A DNA stretch of 64,000 nt from Atlantibacter hermannii (GCF_009907385.1 NZ_JAAATR010000018.1:186001-250000), one strand, 5' to 3'; counted from the stretch's first letter, positions 11,901 through 20,387 are shown. Notes: generated from the letters alone by a model not told the origin. A program made the numbers and translations.

Positions 11901-12192
11901 GATTGTGCTGGGCGAAGCGGGCATTAACCCGCGTCTGGTGAACAAAGTGCATGAAGGCCGTCCGCACATTCAGGACCGTATTAAGAATGGCGAGTACACC
12001 TATATCATCAACACCACCGCAGGACGCCAGGCGATTGAGGATTCCAAACTGATCCGCCGCAGCGCGCTACAGTATAAAGTGCACTACGACACCACGCTGA
12101 ACGGCGGTTTCGCCACGGCGATGGCGTTGAATGCGGATGCGAAAGAAAAAGTGATTTCCGTGCAGGAGATGCACGCGCAAATCACGAAGTAA
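8968..12192 (+). CDS. carB: Carbamoyl phosphate synthase large subunit CarB
   Basis: Synthetase subunit that makes carbamoyl phosphate from bicarbonate, ammonia from CarA, and two ATP. 1074 residues from the ATG at 8968 (E. coli 1073), with a ribosome site AGGAGAAAAGAG. It shows two homologous ATP-grasp halves: the first begins [19 protein letters not shown], the second [19 protein letters not shown] near residue 560, each with an NPxxxxTDxDxSD-like block. The last 140 residues are the allosteric domain that binds UMP, IMP and ornithine. It forms an operon with carA. The very long antisense ORF opposite is a codon-bias shadow. Confidence 0.98.
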   Translation: MPKRTDIKSILILGAGPIVIGQACEFDYSGAQACKALREEGYRVILVNSNPATIMTDPEMADATYIEPIHWEVVRKIIEKERPDAVLPTMGGQTALNCALELERQGVLEEFGVTMIGATADAIDKAEDRRRFDVAMKKIGLDTARSGIAHTMEEALAVAADVGYPCIIRPSFTMGGTGGGIAYNREEFEEICERGLDLSPTNELLIDESLIGWKEYEMEVVRDKNDNCIIVCSIENFDAMGIHTGDSITVAPAQTLTDKEYQIMRNASMAVLREIGVETGGSNVQFAVNPKNGRLIVIEMNPRVSRSSALASKATGFPIAKVAAKLAVGYTLDELMNDITGGRTPASFEPSIDYVVTKIPRFNFEKFAGANDRLTTQMKSVGEVMAIGRTQQESMQKALRGLEVGATGFDPKVNLDDPDALTKIRRELKDAGAERIWYIADAFRAGLSVDGVFNLTNIDRWFLVQIEELVRLEEQVADVGITGLTADFLWTLKRKGFADARLAKLVGVRESEIRKLREQYNLHPVYKRVDTCAAEFATDTAYMYSTYEDECESRPNPDREKIMVLGGGPNRIGQGIEFDYCCVHASLALREDGYETIMVNCNPETVSTDYDTSDRLYFEPVTLEDVLEIVRIEKPKGVIVQYGGQTPLKLARELEAAGVPIIGTSPDAIDRAEDRERFQQAVDRLKLKQPANATVTAIEQAVEKAAQIGYPLVVRPSYVLGGRAMEIVYDESDLRRYFLTAVSVSNDAPVLLDRFLDDAVEVDVDAICDGEMVLIGGIMEHIEQAGVHSGDSACSLPAYTLSQDIQNVMRQQVQKLAMELQVRGLMNVQFAVKDNEVYLIEVNPRAARTVPFVSKATGVALAKVAARVMAGKTLTEQGVTREIIPPYYSVKEVVLPFNKFPGVDPLLGPEMRSTGEVMGVGRTFAEAFAKAQLGSNSTMKKSGRALLSVREGDKERVVDLAAKLLKQGFELDATHGTAIVLGEAGINPRLVNKVHEGRPHIQDRIKNGEYTYIINTTAGRQAIEDSKLIRRSALQYKVHYDTTLNGGFATAMALNADAKEKVISVQEMHAQITK

Positions 12193-12208
12193 GGGAAAGG
12201 GCGCTGGC

Positions 12209-12240
12209 GCACCCCGGAGGTTTGTTGATCGACGGGGTGC
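12209..12240. terminator. Possible convergent terminator between carB and bluR
   Basis: Stem GCACCCCG/CGGGGTGC (8 bp) with a 16-nt loop lies in the 51-bp gap between the converging carB and bluR genes. No clear T-tract follows on either strand, so its strength is doubtful. Confidence 0.4.
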
Positions 12241-12243
12241 GTA

Positions 12244-12975
12244 TTACACGCCATGAAACGCTATATCAAAGCCCTGTTCCTGCCAGTGGGTTAATTGTTC
12301 CTGCTGACGCAGCGACAGGGCTTTGCCTGTCCAGACAAAAATATGCTGACCGGGGAACAACTCCGGGCGCGGCGATTCCAGCGGTTCCGCCAGCACATCG
12401 ATATTCCATCCCTGTTGCGCCAGCCGCCAGGCTTCAAGCCAGAGCCGGGTGCGATCATCGCAATCCCAGCCAATCAGCAACGCTTCTTTACCCGATTTTT
12501 TGCGTACTTCTGCCAGCGCCGATACGGCATAGTCAATCAGCACCCCATCCAGCATGCTGCAAATGGCGCGGGCGGTGTTTTGATCGAGCCGAAGCCGATG
12601 ACGCACGGGAATAATAATATGATCGATAAGCGCGTCGGCAGAGTGCTGACGGGCCGCAGCAGTAATTGCGGCGCGGAGTTTTGCCGGACGGGCATGGCGC
12701 AGCACGGTCATCATCTCTTCCTGGTATGATGCCCAGTCATCATGCTCAGCGTGATGAGTCTCTTCCAGCAGCGCTTTCACTTTGCCCACCGGTACGCCGC
12801 TTTGGATCCAGCGCTTTATCTCTTCGATACGCTGAATGTCGGTTTCATCGAACTGTCGATGCCCGCCTTCGCTGCGCTGAGGTTTGAATAACCCATACCG
12901 TCTCTGCCAGGCGCGCAGTGTGACAGGGTTTATTCCGCATCGTTCAGCTACTTCGCCAATACTGTAAAAGGCCAT
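12244..12975 (-). CDS. bluR: MerR-like repressor BluR (YcgE), partner of the BLUF protein
   Basis: DNA-binding repressor of the MlrA/MerR type. In E. coli it represses ycgZ-ymgA-ariR-ymgC and is antagonised by the BLUF protein BluF under blue light or cold. From the ATG at 12975 it has 243 residues, the same as E. coli BluR. The N-terminal winged helix-turn-helix reads [20 protein letters not shown], then the RRYGL...GGHR wing and the dimerisation helix; the C-terminal 150 residues are the effector-interaction part, without a visible cobalamin motif. In-frame ATGs exist upstream (12987 and 13083) but the family N terminus fits 12975. It lies 225 bp downstream of bluF on the same strand, with a candidate operator between. 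Confidence 0.93.
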   Translation of the reverse strand: MAFYSIGEVAERCGINPVTLRAWQRRYGLFKPQRSEGGHRQFDETDIQRIEEIKRWIQSGVPVGKVKALLEETHHAEHDDWASYQEEMMTVLRHARPAKLRAAITAAARQHSADALIDHIIIPVRHRLRLDQNTARAICSMLDGVLIDYAVSALAEVRKKSGKEALLIGWDCDDRTRLWLEAWRLAQQGWNIDVLAEPLESPRPELFPGQHIFVWTGKALSLRQQEQLTHWQEQGFDIAFHGV

Positions 12976-13023
12976 TGACTCACTCATACTCAAATCGGTA
13001 CGTCCGTGTTCCAAACTAACTAA

Positions 13024-13042
13024 TTTGTACATCTTGTACAAA
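13024..13042. promoter_or_regulatory. Inverted repeat upstream of bluR, candidate BluR operator
   Basis: The 19-bp element TTTGTAC-atctt-GTACAAA is a perfect 7+7 bp inverted repeat in the bluF-bluR gap, 49 bp upstream of the bluR ATG. Its centre ACATCTTGTA recurs upstream of ycgZ at 14802-14811. MlrA, a relative of BluR, is known to recognise TTGTACA-type half sites, so binding by BluR is a reasonable inference. Confidence 0.55.
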
Positions 13043-13200
13043 TCATTTTCTCTTGTATAACCTTGAACTCTATTCGCTATCACGAACCGCCTCAGGTGCA
13101 GTAGGAATTTTCACTTAATAGTGTAATTAGCTTCCTCGCATCTTGCTGATTATTCTCACAACAATTTTTGCTTTTCAGACAAGACCGCGAGGTTAGTTAT

Positions 13201-14412
13201 TCAAAAACCAGATCTTTTTTCTGGCCAGGCGACGGCAGGAATGCCTGCGAACGCCGGGCGGGCGAACAGATGGCCCTGGAAAAGAGAGATACCTGCCGAT
13301 TCCAGCCACATCCACTCTTCCGGCTTCTCAACCCCCACAGCACACACCGAAATTTCTAACGATGTACAACTTTTGATGATACCTAAAATGATCGCCTGTC
13401 GTGGGCCGCTTTTATGCACATCCTCGATCAGTTCGCGATTGATCTTGATACGCTCCGGCTGGAACCGCGCCAGCAGGGAAAGACCGGCAAACCCGGCGCC
13501 GAAATGGTCAATCGCCACGCGGATACCTGCGGCCTTCAGCTGGCGAATGGCGCCGGTGAACTCTTCAAGGCGCGAGATAATCTCTTGTTCGGTGAATTCC
13601 ACAATGATCTGATCCGGCACCAGACCATTTTTATGAATTTCCTCGACCAGAAACGCGACCGCGCCGGGGATCTTCACTAACGTCATAGGCAACAGGTTAA
13701 CCGACAGGCTTTGCTTGCCAAGATCGAGGGCCGCAGCCATCGCAAACGCAACGGTTTTGCTTTTCAGATCGGCTTCATAGATGTCATCGCCTGCCAGCTC
13801 CGCAAACCAGGCCTGCGGCGAATCGCCATCCGGGGTACGCAGTAAGGCTTCCAGCGAGACGACTTCCTGAGCAAGCGGATCGATAATCGGCTGGAAAGCG
13901 AAGCTGCAATCCCCGGACTGCGTGGACACTGGCGCGACTGCCCTGTTATCAGGAACGAAATCCCAGGAATCAGCCGCCGGGATTTCAAAGTAATTTTCCT
14001 TTTCCCGGGACTCGACAAAGGTACGGAAAAACTGCAACGCGCGGTCGTCATAGGTTAACTGGTACTTTGACGTACCTTTGTCCAGCACCGTCTGTAGCAC
14101 CTGATTACTGTCATGCTCTCTTAAATCAAACAGTTCCATCCCTGCTTTGCCGAAACGCCGCGCGGGCGCGTAATCCCGCAGCAGTTCCACCACGTTGTAA
14201 TGGCGCACATCTTCACAGATATGACGGTAAATCGTCAGCACGCTCTCTTCCGGCCCCTCAAGTAGCTGAAAAAAATGCGTGCCGTTAAACAGCAGAATGC
14301 CAGTAACGTCGGCATGACCGTTTTTGCTATTTGCTGCGTCGACCATTTCCTCCAGCGTTTTTACCGGAACGTTGTCGCAGATATGACTGCGATAAATGAT
14401 TGTGGTGAGCAT
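13201..14412 (-). CDS. bluF: BLUF-EAL blue-light photoreceptor BluF (BlrP1-like)
   Basis: 403 residues: N-terminal BLUF flavin photosensor (1-95) and C-terminal EAL domain (about 170-395). Tyr7, Asn31 and Gln49, which form the BLUF flavin switch, are all present. The protein is collinear with BlrP1 of Klebsiella pneumoniae, a light-activated c-di-GMP phosphodiesterase: Glu188 (in EALLR), Asn239, Glu272, Asp302 and Lys323 occupy the expected metal and catalytic positions. The usual second Asp of DDFG is His303, and the catalytic-loop Glu of AEGVE is Val359, so activity is uncertain. E. coli BluF has a degenerate EAL and acts only by binding BluR. It stands upstream of bluR on the same strand and divergent from ycgZ. 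Confidence 0.95.
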   Translation of the reverse strand: MLTTIIYRSHICDNVPVKTLEEMVDAANSKNGHADVTGILLFNGTHFFQLLEGPEESVLTIYRHICEDVRHYNVVELLRDYAPARRFGKAGMELFDLREHDSNQVLQTVLDKGTSKYQLTYDDRALQFFRTFVESREKENYFEIPAADSWDFVPDNRAVAPVSTQSGDCSFAFQPIIDPLAQEVVSLEALLRTPDGDSPQAWFAELAGDDIYEADLKSKTVAFAMAAALDLGKQSLSVNLLPMTLVKIPGAVAFLVEEIHKNGLVPDQIIVEFTEQEIISRLEEFTGAIRQLKAAGIRVAIDHFGAGFAGLSLLARFQPERIKINRELIEDVHKSGPRQAIILGIIKSCTSLEISVCAVGVEKPEEWMWLESAGISLFQGHLFARPAFAGIPAVAWPEKRSGF

Positions 14413-14857
14413 GACAATTCCAGGCCAGGTGTATGAAGCGTCACAGTATCAGATGACTGACGCGAGGTCTTGTCATGATTAAGGCTTATCGTAAAGAACG
14501 GGGGCGATCGCACAGCCCTAACGGGCGCCATCCCGAATGGCGGGTTCGCAGTCTTTTGTTTATTAACATTTTTTTTGCAATCGAATTTGTTATAAGGCTA
14601 ATTGTTAAATATCCTTGCAGAAGATACAGGATATATTATTGCGCCTAGTTTTTGGTATGTATCGGTTTATCACTTTTGTCGCGTTGTACAAGCCCCAGGA
14701 GAGAAGCAGATATTAAATTTATCTCTCTGAAATTAAGGTGTTTTTTAATATTTTCGCAAAAAAGCCTTGTGTATTTGTACAATTTTAATGTACAACTTCA
14801 TACATCTTGTATACTTTCTTTAAACTTTACTGAATCTGAATATTACTGGAGTGACAT
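14413..14857. promoter_or_regulatory. bluF-ycgZ divergent control region with repeated TTGTACAA elements
   Basis: A 445-bp AT-rich gap without a convincing gene. The palindrome TTGTACAA occurs at 14684-14691 and 14775-14782, TGTACAA at 14789-14795, and the dyad ATACATCTTGTAT at 14800-14812, the last sharing ACATCTTGTA with the element in front of bluR. These lie 45-175 bp before the ycgZ ATG, where E. coli BluR acts. They probably form the BluR operator for ycgZ-ymgA-ariR and may reach the bluF promoter. Promoter hexamers were not assigned. Confidence 0.55.
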
Positions 14858-15103
14858 ATGCAACAGAACGGTTACCTTCCGGAACGCGCTAATGCCATTG
14901 CCCGTTATTTCAATAAAGCGGCGTTACCGACCCAACAAGAAACGCTCGGTCAGATTGCCGTAGAAATCCTGAACGATGGACGGAATCTGAGCCGGAAGGC
15001 GATTTGCACCAAACTGTTGCGGCGGCTTGAAAAAGCTTCCGGCCCGGAAGAGGAAAGTCATTATCACACGTTGATTGGTTTGCTTTTTGAGCGCCATGAC
15101 TAA
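14858..15103 (+). CDS. ycgZ: Biofilm two-component connector YcgZ
   Basis: Small (81 residues) acidic/basic connector-type protein, homologous along its length to E. coli YcgZ (78 residues). The conserved core TQQETLGQIAVEIL...DGRNLSRKAICTKLLRRLE is present. In E. coli it belongs to the BluR-repressed set acting through the Rcs phosphorelay to raise colanic acid and lower curli, at low temperature and in blue light. The ATG has a good ribosome site (CTGGAGTGACAT). It is the first gene after the BluR-type operators; ymgA starts 165 bp later. Confidence 0.9.
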   Translation: MQQNGYLPERANAIARYFNKAALPTQQETLGQIAVEILNDGRNLSRKAICTKLLRRLEKASGPEEESHYHTLIGLLFERHD

Positions 15104-15164
15104 CTCACTTAACAGCAACAGATAACCTGGTTATTAAGTCAATTCTGGCGGGAGACATTTTCAG

Positions 15165-15272
15165 GTGACACAAAAGGTCTGCCAATCTGATGCAGATCTT
15201 CTTCCCCGGATAACTGACTCAATGCCGCATATCCGTTTCGGGAGAAAGCGGCAATCAGAGACGCAGTTATGA
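15165..15272 (+). CDS. Possible 35-codon ORF coupled to ymgA
   Basis: GTG-initiated ORF whose TGA overlaps the ymgA ATG as ATGA, a layout typical of translational coupling. A GGGAGA sequence ends 9 bases before the GTG. The product would be polar and basic, ending in a Lys/Arg/Gln-rich tail; I recognise no family. It could equally be untranslated spacer with a chance frame. Confidence 0.2.
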   Translation: MTQKVCQSDADLLPRITDSMPHIRFGRKRQSETQL

Positions 15273-15586
15273 ACAGAAGTGAAATCGAGCAACTGACAGA
15301 CGAAATCATTGGCGAAGCGGTTCTCTTCCTGCTTAAAGAGAGTCTGCCGATCAATATTCAAGCCCTCATCAGGAAGCTGCGGGTAATGAAGGACGAGGAG
15401 CCTGACGCCCAGCGACGCAAACTGATTAGCCAGGTGATCGCTGAAGTCAGCAATACCGTGGTTGCGACGCGACGCAAGCCAATCCCTGATGTAAATGCGT
15501 TAGACAGGGATGCCAGGAAAAGCAGGGATAACGTTTATCAGCTGTTCGAAGATAACCAGCAGCCAGGAAACAGTAAGAAGCACTGA
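15269..15586 (+). CDS. ymgA: Rcs-pathway connector YmgA
   Basis: 105 residues (E. coli YmgA about 90). The helical core, with an EIxGEAVLFLL block, then INIQALIRKLRVMK, then DAQRRKLISQVI, follows the YmgA/AriR family pattern; the C-terminal 30 residues are charged and variable. In E. coli, YmgA works through the RcsC/RcsD phosphorelay to activate RcsB and so promotes capsule and represses curli. It is the second gene of the ycgZ-ymgA-ariR cluster, 36 bp before ariR. The assignment is by similarity plus position. Confidence 0.82.
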   Translation: MNRSEIEQLTDEIIGEAVLFLLKESLPINIQALIRKLRVMKDEEPDAQRRKLISQVIAEVSNTVVATRRKPIPDVNALDRDARKSRDNVYQLFEDNQQPGNSKKH

Positions 15587-15622
15587 CTGCATCTCATCAC
15601 TCAAGAATAAGGATGTAAGGAA

Positions 15623-15901
15623 ATGAGCCAGGTAATGATTCAGGAATCAACTACCTACACCAACATGCCTGATAATGCGCTGACCAGCTACTTCCGTAAT
15701 GCCGGAGAGTTGCTGGCGGAAGAGTCTCAGTTGTTGGGTTCCGTGGTCAACAGCATTATCGCTTCGCAAGAGTTCCTGACTAATAAAGCGATCATTATGC
15801 GATTAATGGCGGCGCTGAAAACTTCCGAGGATGCGGTGAAGAGCGACGTTATCCGTAAAACACTGGAAATCGTTGTAAATCACACCACTGACGATATCTA
15901 A
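15623..15901 (+). CDS. ariR: Biofilm and acid-resistance regulator AriR (YmgB)
   Basis: 92 residues, similar throughout to E. coli AriR (88). It shows DNALTSYFRNAGELLAEES in the first helix and the strongly conserved ending DVIRKTLEIVVNHTTDDI. The E. coli protein is an all-helical dimer shaped like Hha that represses biofilm formation and aids acid survival. It has a GTAAGG ribosome site and is the last gene of the cluster here: ymgC, which follows in E. coli, is absent. An imperfect hairpin (CCTTCACCGC to GCGGTGAGG, about 15922-15976) after it may end transcription. Confidence 0.9.
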   Translation: MSQVMIQESTTYTNMPDNALTSYFRNAGELLAEESQLLGSVVNSIIASQEFLTNKAIIMRLMAALKTSEDAVKSDVIRKTLEIVVNHTTDDI

Positions 15902-16120
15902 TCCTGTATTAGTCAGACGAAACCTTCACCGCGAAACATTCATATTCATGGATGCCGTAGCGGTGAGGCTTATTTGATCTGTTCTATTTATTCTCCTCCC
16001 TCTTCATATTTTTTCTTCCGAATTTCTTCTTCCTACCAAATATGATGGATTTCAGGCAGCCCCTTGTTCATCGGCTAGAATTACCCTGCCCGCAGGAATG
16101 CACTTATTAAGGAGATCATT

Positions 16121-16612
16121 TTGCAACGTGCGCTGGTAATCATGTCGTTTTCACTGCTGCTTTCAGGCTGCGCCGAATTCTCTTCTTCCGTCACGAATAC
16201 TATTGACGCCATGGGAATGACCCCGGACTATGCGAAGGGAACCACGCAGAAAGATCTGCAAAATCATAAACTCGAAACGCCTGCCATTTCGGTTGCCGAC
16301 AACGTGCCGGAAGGGAAACTGGTCGAACGTTATGATAACGGCAATAAAAAATTTGAAACCGTGGTAAAAAACCGCTGTTTTAATGAATACCTCGATCTTT
16401 ATTACCCCAATGGTCAATTACGCACCCATACGCCGTTGGTGAATTGCAAAGCGGAAGGCAAATCGCAGGGATATACCCAGGACGGTAAATTACGCACGGT
16501 AATTAATTATAAAAATGGCCTCGCCAATGGTGAAGTCTCAGCCTATGACGCGAACGGGAAAATAACCAAAACCGTCATTTATAAAGACGGTTATCCGGCA
16601 GATAAATCCTGA
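16121..16612 (+). CDS. Lipoprotein with MORN/YwqK-like repeats
   Basis: 163 residues. The start is TTG at 16121 behind a consensus AAGGAG ribosome site; it gives a proper lipoprotein signal (Arg3, hydrophobic core, lipobox LSGC with Cys17), whereas the internal ATG at 16142 would leave only nine residues before the Cys. From about residue 65 there are four short repeats of the type GKLxxRYDNGNKKFE, YYPNGQLRTHT, YTQDGKLRTVINYKNG and YDANGKITKTVIYKDG, as in MORN and toxin-antitoxin YwqK-like beta-repeat proteins. The residue after Cys is Ala, so outer-membrane sorting is expected. Function unknown; a stand-alone gene between ariR and a second lipoprotein. Confidence 0.75.
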   Translation: MQRALVIMSFSLLLSGCAEFSSSVTNTIDAMGMTPDYAKGTTQKDLQNHKLETPAISVADNVPEGKLVERYDNGNKKFETVVKNRCFNEYLDLYYPNGQLRTHTPLVNCKAEGKSQGYTQDGKLRTVINYKNGLANGEVSAYDANGKITKTVIYKDGYPADKS

Positions 16613-16724
16613 TAACGCAGCGTGGCGCTTTAAGAGTGTTCTGTTTCCGCGCCACCGTTTCGCTCGCGCAACTATAGTTAAAGGGTCAATACGATAAATA
16701 CACTGCAATGCACGGGAGAAAACC

Positions 16725-16958
16725 ATGCGAGCGAAATATCTCATTACCCCTATTTTAGCCGCCAGCGCGCTGTTGTTTATTAGCGGCTGCTCCTCTAACC
16801 AGTCGGTAAAAACCACTGACGGCAGCACCATTGTGACTGACGGTAAACCTGAAGTGGATAGCGATACCGGCCTGGTGTCTTATGAGAATGCTGAAACCGG
16901 TAAAACCGAACAGATAAACCGCGATCAGGTTAAATCCATGAGTGAACTGGATAACTAA
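16725..16958 (+). CDS. Small YgdI/YgdR-family lipoprotein
   Basis: 77 residues: signal peptide MRAKYLITPILAASALLFI, lipobox SGC with Cys22, Ser-Ser after it (outer-membrane sorting). The mature part, about 55 residues, carries VKTTDGSTIVTDGKPEVDSDTGLVSYEN and ends with EQINRDQVKSMSELDN, the pattern of the DUF903 small SH3-like lipoproteins YgdI/YgdR. The physiological role of these is not known. It has a good ribosome site (GGGAG) and is followed by a hairpin at 16975-17003. It lies 112 bp after the MORN-type lipoprotein on the same strand. Confidence 0.8.
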   Translation: MRAKYLITPILAASALLFISGCSSNQSVKTTDGSTIVTDGKPEVDSDTGLVSYENAETGKTEQINRDQVKSMSELDN

Positions 16959-16974
16959 TATTGGCTGACGAATA

Positions 16975-17003
16975 ACCCGCTATTTCCACACAAAATAGCG
17001 GGT
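16975..17003 (+). terminator. Hairpin after the YgdR-like lipoprotein
   Basis: Perfect 11-bp stem ACCCGCTATTT/AAATAGCGGGT with a 7-nt loop, 17 bp after the stop codon. No T-tract follows directly, so it may stabilise the 3' end rather than terminate efficiently. Confidence 0.55.
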
Positions 17004-17072
17004 GAGCCGCTCATGTCGTTTTTTGTAAAAATCGCTTATCGTTATGTCATGCATTAGCGAAACGAGAACGAC

Positions 17073-17603
17073 ATGATTTTAATCATCTACGCCCATCCTT
17101 ATCCGCAGCATTCCCATGCGAATAAGCGGATGATTGAGCAAGTGGAGGCGCTGGACGGCGTTGAAATCCGCTCGCTGTATCAACGCTATCCTGACTTTAA
17201 TATTGATATCACCGCCGAACAGCAGGCGCTGGAGCGTGCCGAGCTGATCGTGCTACAGCACCCGATGCAGTGGTACAGCATCCCGCCATTACTCAAACTG
17301 TGGATCGATAAAGTGCTGTCCCACGGCTGGGCCTATGGGCATGATGCCTGCGCGCTGAAAGGCAAGACCCTGCTGTGGGCGGTAACGACCGGCGGTGGGG
17401 AAAACCATTTCGATATTGGCGACCATCCCGGTTTCGACGTGCTGGCGCAACCGCTACAGGCCACGGCGCTGTACTGCGGGATGCGCTGGTTGCCGCCGTT
17501 CTCCATGCACTGCACCTTTATCTGCGATGACGAGACCATCGCGGCACAGGCGCGACACTATAAACAGCGGCTAATCGACTGGCAGGAGACGCATCATGGA
17601 TAG
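17073..17603 (+). CDS. kefF: KefC ancillary quinone oxidoreductase KefF
   Basis: Cytoplasmic FMN-dependent NAD(P)H:quinone oxidoreductase that binds KefC and is needed for its full potassium efflux activity during electrophile stress. 176 residues, the E. coli length. It has the flavodoxin-like start [30 protein letters not shown] and the TTGGGENHF loop of the family. The last 8 bp overlap kefC, whose ribosome site GCAGGAGA lies inside kefF, so the two are translationally coupled. Confidence 0.96.
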   Translation: MILIIYAHPYPQHSHANKRMIEQVEALDGVEIRSLYQRYPDFNIDITAEQQALERAELIVLQHPMQWYSIPPLLKLWIDKVLSHGWAYGHDACALKGKTLLWAVTTGGGENHFDIGDHPGFDVLAQPLQATALYCGMRWLPPFSMHCTFICDDETIAAQARHYKQRLIDWQETHHG

Positions 17604-19458
17604 CCATACCCTGATTCAGGCGCTGATCTATCTGGGCTCCGCCGCGCTGATTGTACCGATTGCCGTGCGGCTGGGCCTCGGTTCGGTGCTGGGCTATCTG
17701 ATTGCCGGCTGTTTGAGCGGCCCGTGGGGACTGCGGCTGGTGACCGATGCCGAGTCGATTCTGCACTTCGCGGAAATCGGCGTGGTGCTGATGCTGTTTG
17801 TCATCGGCCTGGAGCTCGATCCGCAGCGCCTGTGGAAGCTACGCGCCTCGGTATTCGGCGGCGGGATGCTGCAAATGGCGGCGTGCGGGCTGGCGCTCGG
17901 CGGTTTTTGCGTGGCGCTGGGGCTTTCCTGGAAAATCGCCATTCTGATTGGCCTGACGCTGGCGCTGTCCTCTACCGCCATTGCCATGCAGGCGATGAAC
18001 GAACGCAACCTCACGGTTTCCCAGCTCGGGCGCAGCACCTTTGCCGTGCTGCTGTTCCAGGATATCGCCGCCATTCCGCTGGTGGCGATGATCCCGCTTT
18101 TAGCCAGCAGCGGGGCCGCCACTACGCTCGGCGCGTTTACCCTGTCAGCATTAAAGGTAGTGGGTGCGCTGGCGCTGGTGGTGCTGTTGGGGCGCTATGT
18201 GGCGCGCCCGGCGTTGCGGTTTGTGGCGCGCTCAGGCTTACGCGAAGTGTTCAGCGCCGTGGCGCTGTTTCTGGTATTCGGTTTCGGCCTGCTGCTGGAA
18301 GAGGCCGGGCTGTCGATGGCGATGGGGGCATTCCTGGCGGGCGTCTTGCTGGCGAGTTCTGAATACCGCCACGCGCTGGAAAGCGACATTGAGCCGTTTA
18401 AGGGGTTGCTGCTGGGGCTGTTCTTTATCGGCGTCGGCATGTCTATCGACTTCGGCACACTGATTAATAACCCGCTGCGCATCCTGATGCTGTTAGCCGG
18501 TTTCCTGGCGATCAAGAGCGTGATGCTGTGGCTTATCGCTCGCCCTCTGGGCGTGCCGCGTAAACAGTACCGCTGGTTTGCCGTGCTGCTGGGACAGGGG
18601 AGCGAATTTGCCTTTGTGATTTTCGGCGCGGCGCAAACCGCACAGGTGCTGGATGTGGCCTGGGCGAAATCCCTGACGCTGGCGGTGGCGCTTTCCATGG
18701 CGGCAACCCCAATACTGCTGGTTCTGCTGACGCGGCTGGAGAAAAACGATTCGGCGCAGGCGCGCGATGCCGACGAGATCGACGAAGAGCAGCCGCGGGT
18801 GATTATCGCCGGTTTCGGGCGCTTCGGGCAGATCGCGGGCCGTTTGCTGTTATCCAGCGGCGTAAAAATGGTGGTACTGGATCACGACCCGGACCATATC
18901 GAAACGCTGCGTAAATTCGGCATGAAAGTATTTTACGGCGACGCCACGCGGGTGGATTTGCTGGAGTCCGCTGGCGCGGCGAATGCGGAAGTGATCATTA
19001 ACGCCATCGACGATCCGCAGGCCAGCCTGCAATTAACCGAGCTGGTGAAAGAACATTTTCCGAAGCTACACATTATCGCCAGGGCGCGCGATGTGGATCA
19101 TTACATCCGTCTGCGCGAAGCGGGCGTCACGCTGCCGGAACGTGAAACTTTCGAAGGAGCATTGAAGGTAGGCCGCCTGGCGCTGGAACAGCTTGGCGTG
19201 GGATCCTATGAAGCGCGTGAGCGGGCCGATCTGTTCCGCCGTTATAACGTCCAGATGGTGGAAGAGATGGCGCAGGGCGCACACGATACGGCAGCGCGCG
19301 CGGACGTGTATAAACGCACCAGCGCGATGCTGACGGAGATTATCAGCGAGGACCGTGCGCATCTGTCGCTGATCCAGCGTCACGGCTGGCAGGGCACTAA
19401 AGAGGGTAAACATACCGGGAACCCGGATGATGCGCCGGTGAGCCCGCCAACGCCGTAA
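17596..19458 (+). CDS. kefC: Glutathione-regulated potassium/proton antiporter KefC
   Basis: Inner-membrane K+ efflux system kept closed by glutathione and opened by glutathione adducts, protecting against electrophiles through cytoplasmic acidification. 620 residues, as in E. coli. About twelve membrane segments of the CPA2 family occupy residues 1-380, including the conserved QDIAAIP stretch. A linker and an RCK/KTN domain follow, with the nucleotide loop [11 protein letters not shown] near 407 and the acidic end of the second strand (VVLDHD). The C-terminal tail beyond 560 is variable and Pro-rich. It is co-transcribed with kefF. Confidence 0.97.
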   Translation: MDSHTLIQALIYLGSAALIVPIAVRLGLGSVLGYLIAGCLSGPWGLRLVTDAESILHFAEIGVVLMLFVIGLELDPQRLWKLRASVFGGGMLQMAACGLALGGFCVALGLSWKIAILIGLTLALSSTAIAMQAMNERNLTVSQLGRSTFAVLLFQDIAAIPLVAMIPLLASSGAATTLGAFTLSALKVVGALALVVLLGRYVARPALRFVARSGLREVFSAVALFLVFGFGLLLEEAGLSMAMGAFLAGVLLASSEYRHALESDIEPFKGLLLGLFFIGVGMSIDFGTLINNPLRILMLLAGFLAIKSVMLWLIARPLGVPRKQYRWFAVLLGQGSEFAFVIFGAAQTAQVLDVAWAKSLTLAVALSMAATPILLVLLTRLEKNDSAQARDADEIDEEQPRVIIAGFGRFGQIAGRLLLSSGVKMVVLDHDPDHIETLRKFGMKVFYGDATRVDLLESAGAANAEVIINAIDDPQASLQLTELVKEHFPKLHIIARARDVDHYIRLREAGVTLPERETFEGALKVGRLALEQLGVGSYEARERADLFRRYNVQMVEEMAQGAHDTAARADVYKRTSAMLTEIISEDRAHLSLIQRHGWQGTKEGKHTGNPDDAPVSPPTP

Positions 19459-19460
19459 AT

Positions 19461-19486
19461 AAAAACGCCCCGGCATGCCGGGGCGT
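19461..19486 (-). terminator. Terminator for the LysE-family gene (possibly bidirectional)
   Basis: A perfect 22-bp GC-rich palindrome (19465-19486, half ACGCCCCGGCA) lies between the converging kefC and LysE-family genes. On the minus strand it runs directly into TTTTTATTTA, a good intrinsic terminator. On the plus strand no T-tract follows, though it may still help end kefC transcripts. Confidence 0.75.
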
Positions 19487-19504
19487 CAGGTATCAGCGAT
19501 ACCC

Positions 19505-20119
19505 TTAGCTCAGGGCGACTTTAATGCCCAGCGCCAGCAGCATCCCGCCGAGCAGTTTATCAATCATCTTTTGCGCTTTCGCCAGCCCGCGACGGACCGG
19601 CGCGCTCTGGATCAGCATTACCAGCGCGGGCCAGTAAAGCACCGATAATCCGACGATAATCCCCGCGTACCACAGCTTTTCCATCATGCCGGAATTCACG
19701 TTAAGCACCTGAGTAAACATCGCCAGGAAGAACAGGGTGGCTTTCGGGTTCAGCAGATTGCACATGTAGCCCTGAATAAACGCCTTCTTCAGCGACGCCC
19801 GTTGCGGTTCGGCGCTGGCGACATCTACCTTGCTGCCGCCGCGCGACAGCAAGGCGTTCAGGCCGAGCCAGACCAGATACGCGGCGCCAACGTATTTCAG
19901 CATCTGGAACAGCCAGGGCGTGGTGGTGATCACCACTGCAATACCGGCCACGCAATAGGCCATATGGGTTACAACGCCCAGAATGACGCCCAGCGCCGTC
20001 ATTAGCGCCGCGCTACGCTGATAAATCGCGGCGTTTTTGATAACCAGAAAGAAATCCGGCCCCGGAGAAAGCATCCCGAGGGCAGCGATGGTGGCGACAA
20101 ACAGCGTAGTTTCAAGCAT
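19505..20119 (-). CDS. LysE/RhtB-family amino-acid exporter
   Basis: 204-residue inner-membrane protein with about six hydrophobic segments and the LysE/RhtB signature SPGPDFFLVIKNA near residue 18, plus the NPKATLFF motif near 124. The family exports amino acids such as homoserine, threonine, lysine or cysteine; the substrate cannot be told from sequence. It is a single gene convergent with kefC and divergent from folA. E. coli K-12 has no gene of this family at this locus, so it is an accessory insertion. Confidence 0.85.
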   Translation of the reverse strand: MLETTLFVATIAALGMLSPGPDFFLVIKNAAIYQRSAALMTALGVILGVVTHMAYCVAGIAVVITTTPWLFQMLKYVGAAYLVWLGLNALLSRGGSKVDVASAEPQRASLKKAFIQGYMCNLLNPKATLFFLAMFTQVLNVNSGMMEKLWYAGIIVGLSVLYWPALVMLIQSAPVRRGLAKAQKMIDKLLGGMLLALGIKVALS

Positions 20120-20326
20120 GGATAAATCTCGTGTCCCAATAATTTGTGAACTATAACTTAAATCAATATGTCGAGCACACCGAAGATAAAGGGCGTCGGA
20201 AAGACGCTTTCAGGTAATTTTATTTAACCAATTGTTTTAAATCAGATTGGTAACACCTCTGTCCAGTTGACGACGTGGCGCAGGCAACAGATCGTAAATA
20301 ATTCATCACTCGCTGCCTGACGCCAG

Positions 20327-20355
20327 TCGACTAAAGAATGCGCTTTCCGTATAGT
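20327..20355 (+). promoter_or_regulatory. folA promoter
   Basis: -35 TCGACT (20327-20332), 17-bp spacer, -10 TATAGT (20350-20355), 33 bp before the folA ATG. It is the only good sigma-70 match in the gap and has the same placement as in E. coli. Confidence 0.6.
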
Positions 20356-20387
20356 GGCGGCAATTTTTTTTACCCGGGAAAATTTCA

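Noticed and set aside
14652-14963. A 103-codon frame overlapping the ycgZ promoter region
   Set aside because: It overlaps the strong ycgZ start in another frame, has no ribosome site and shows low-complexity residues typical of translated AT-rich promoter DNA.
19465-19486. 22-bp perfect palindrome considered as an operator or attachment site
   Set aside because: Its T-run on the minus strand and place between two converging genes make it a terminator.
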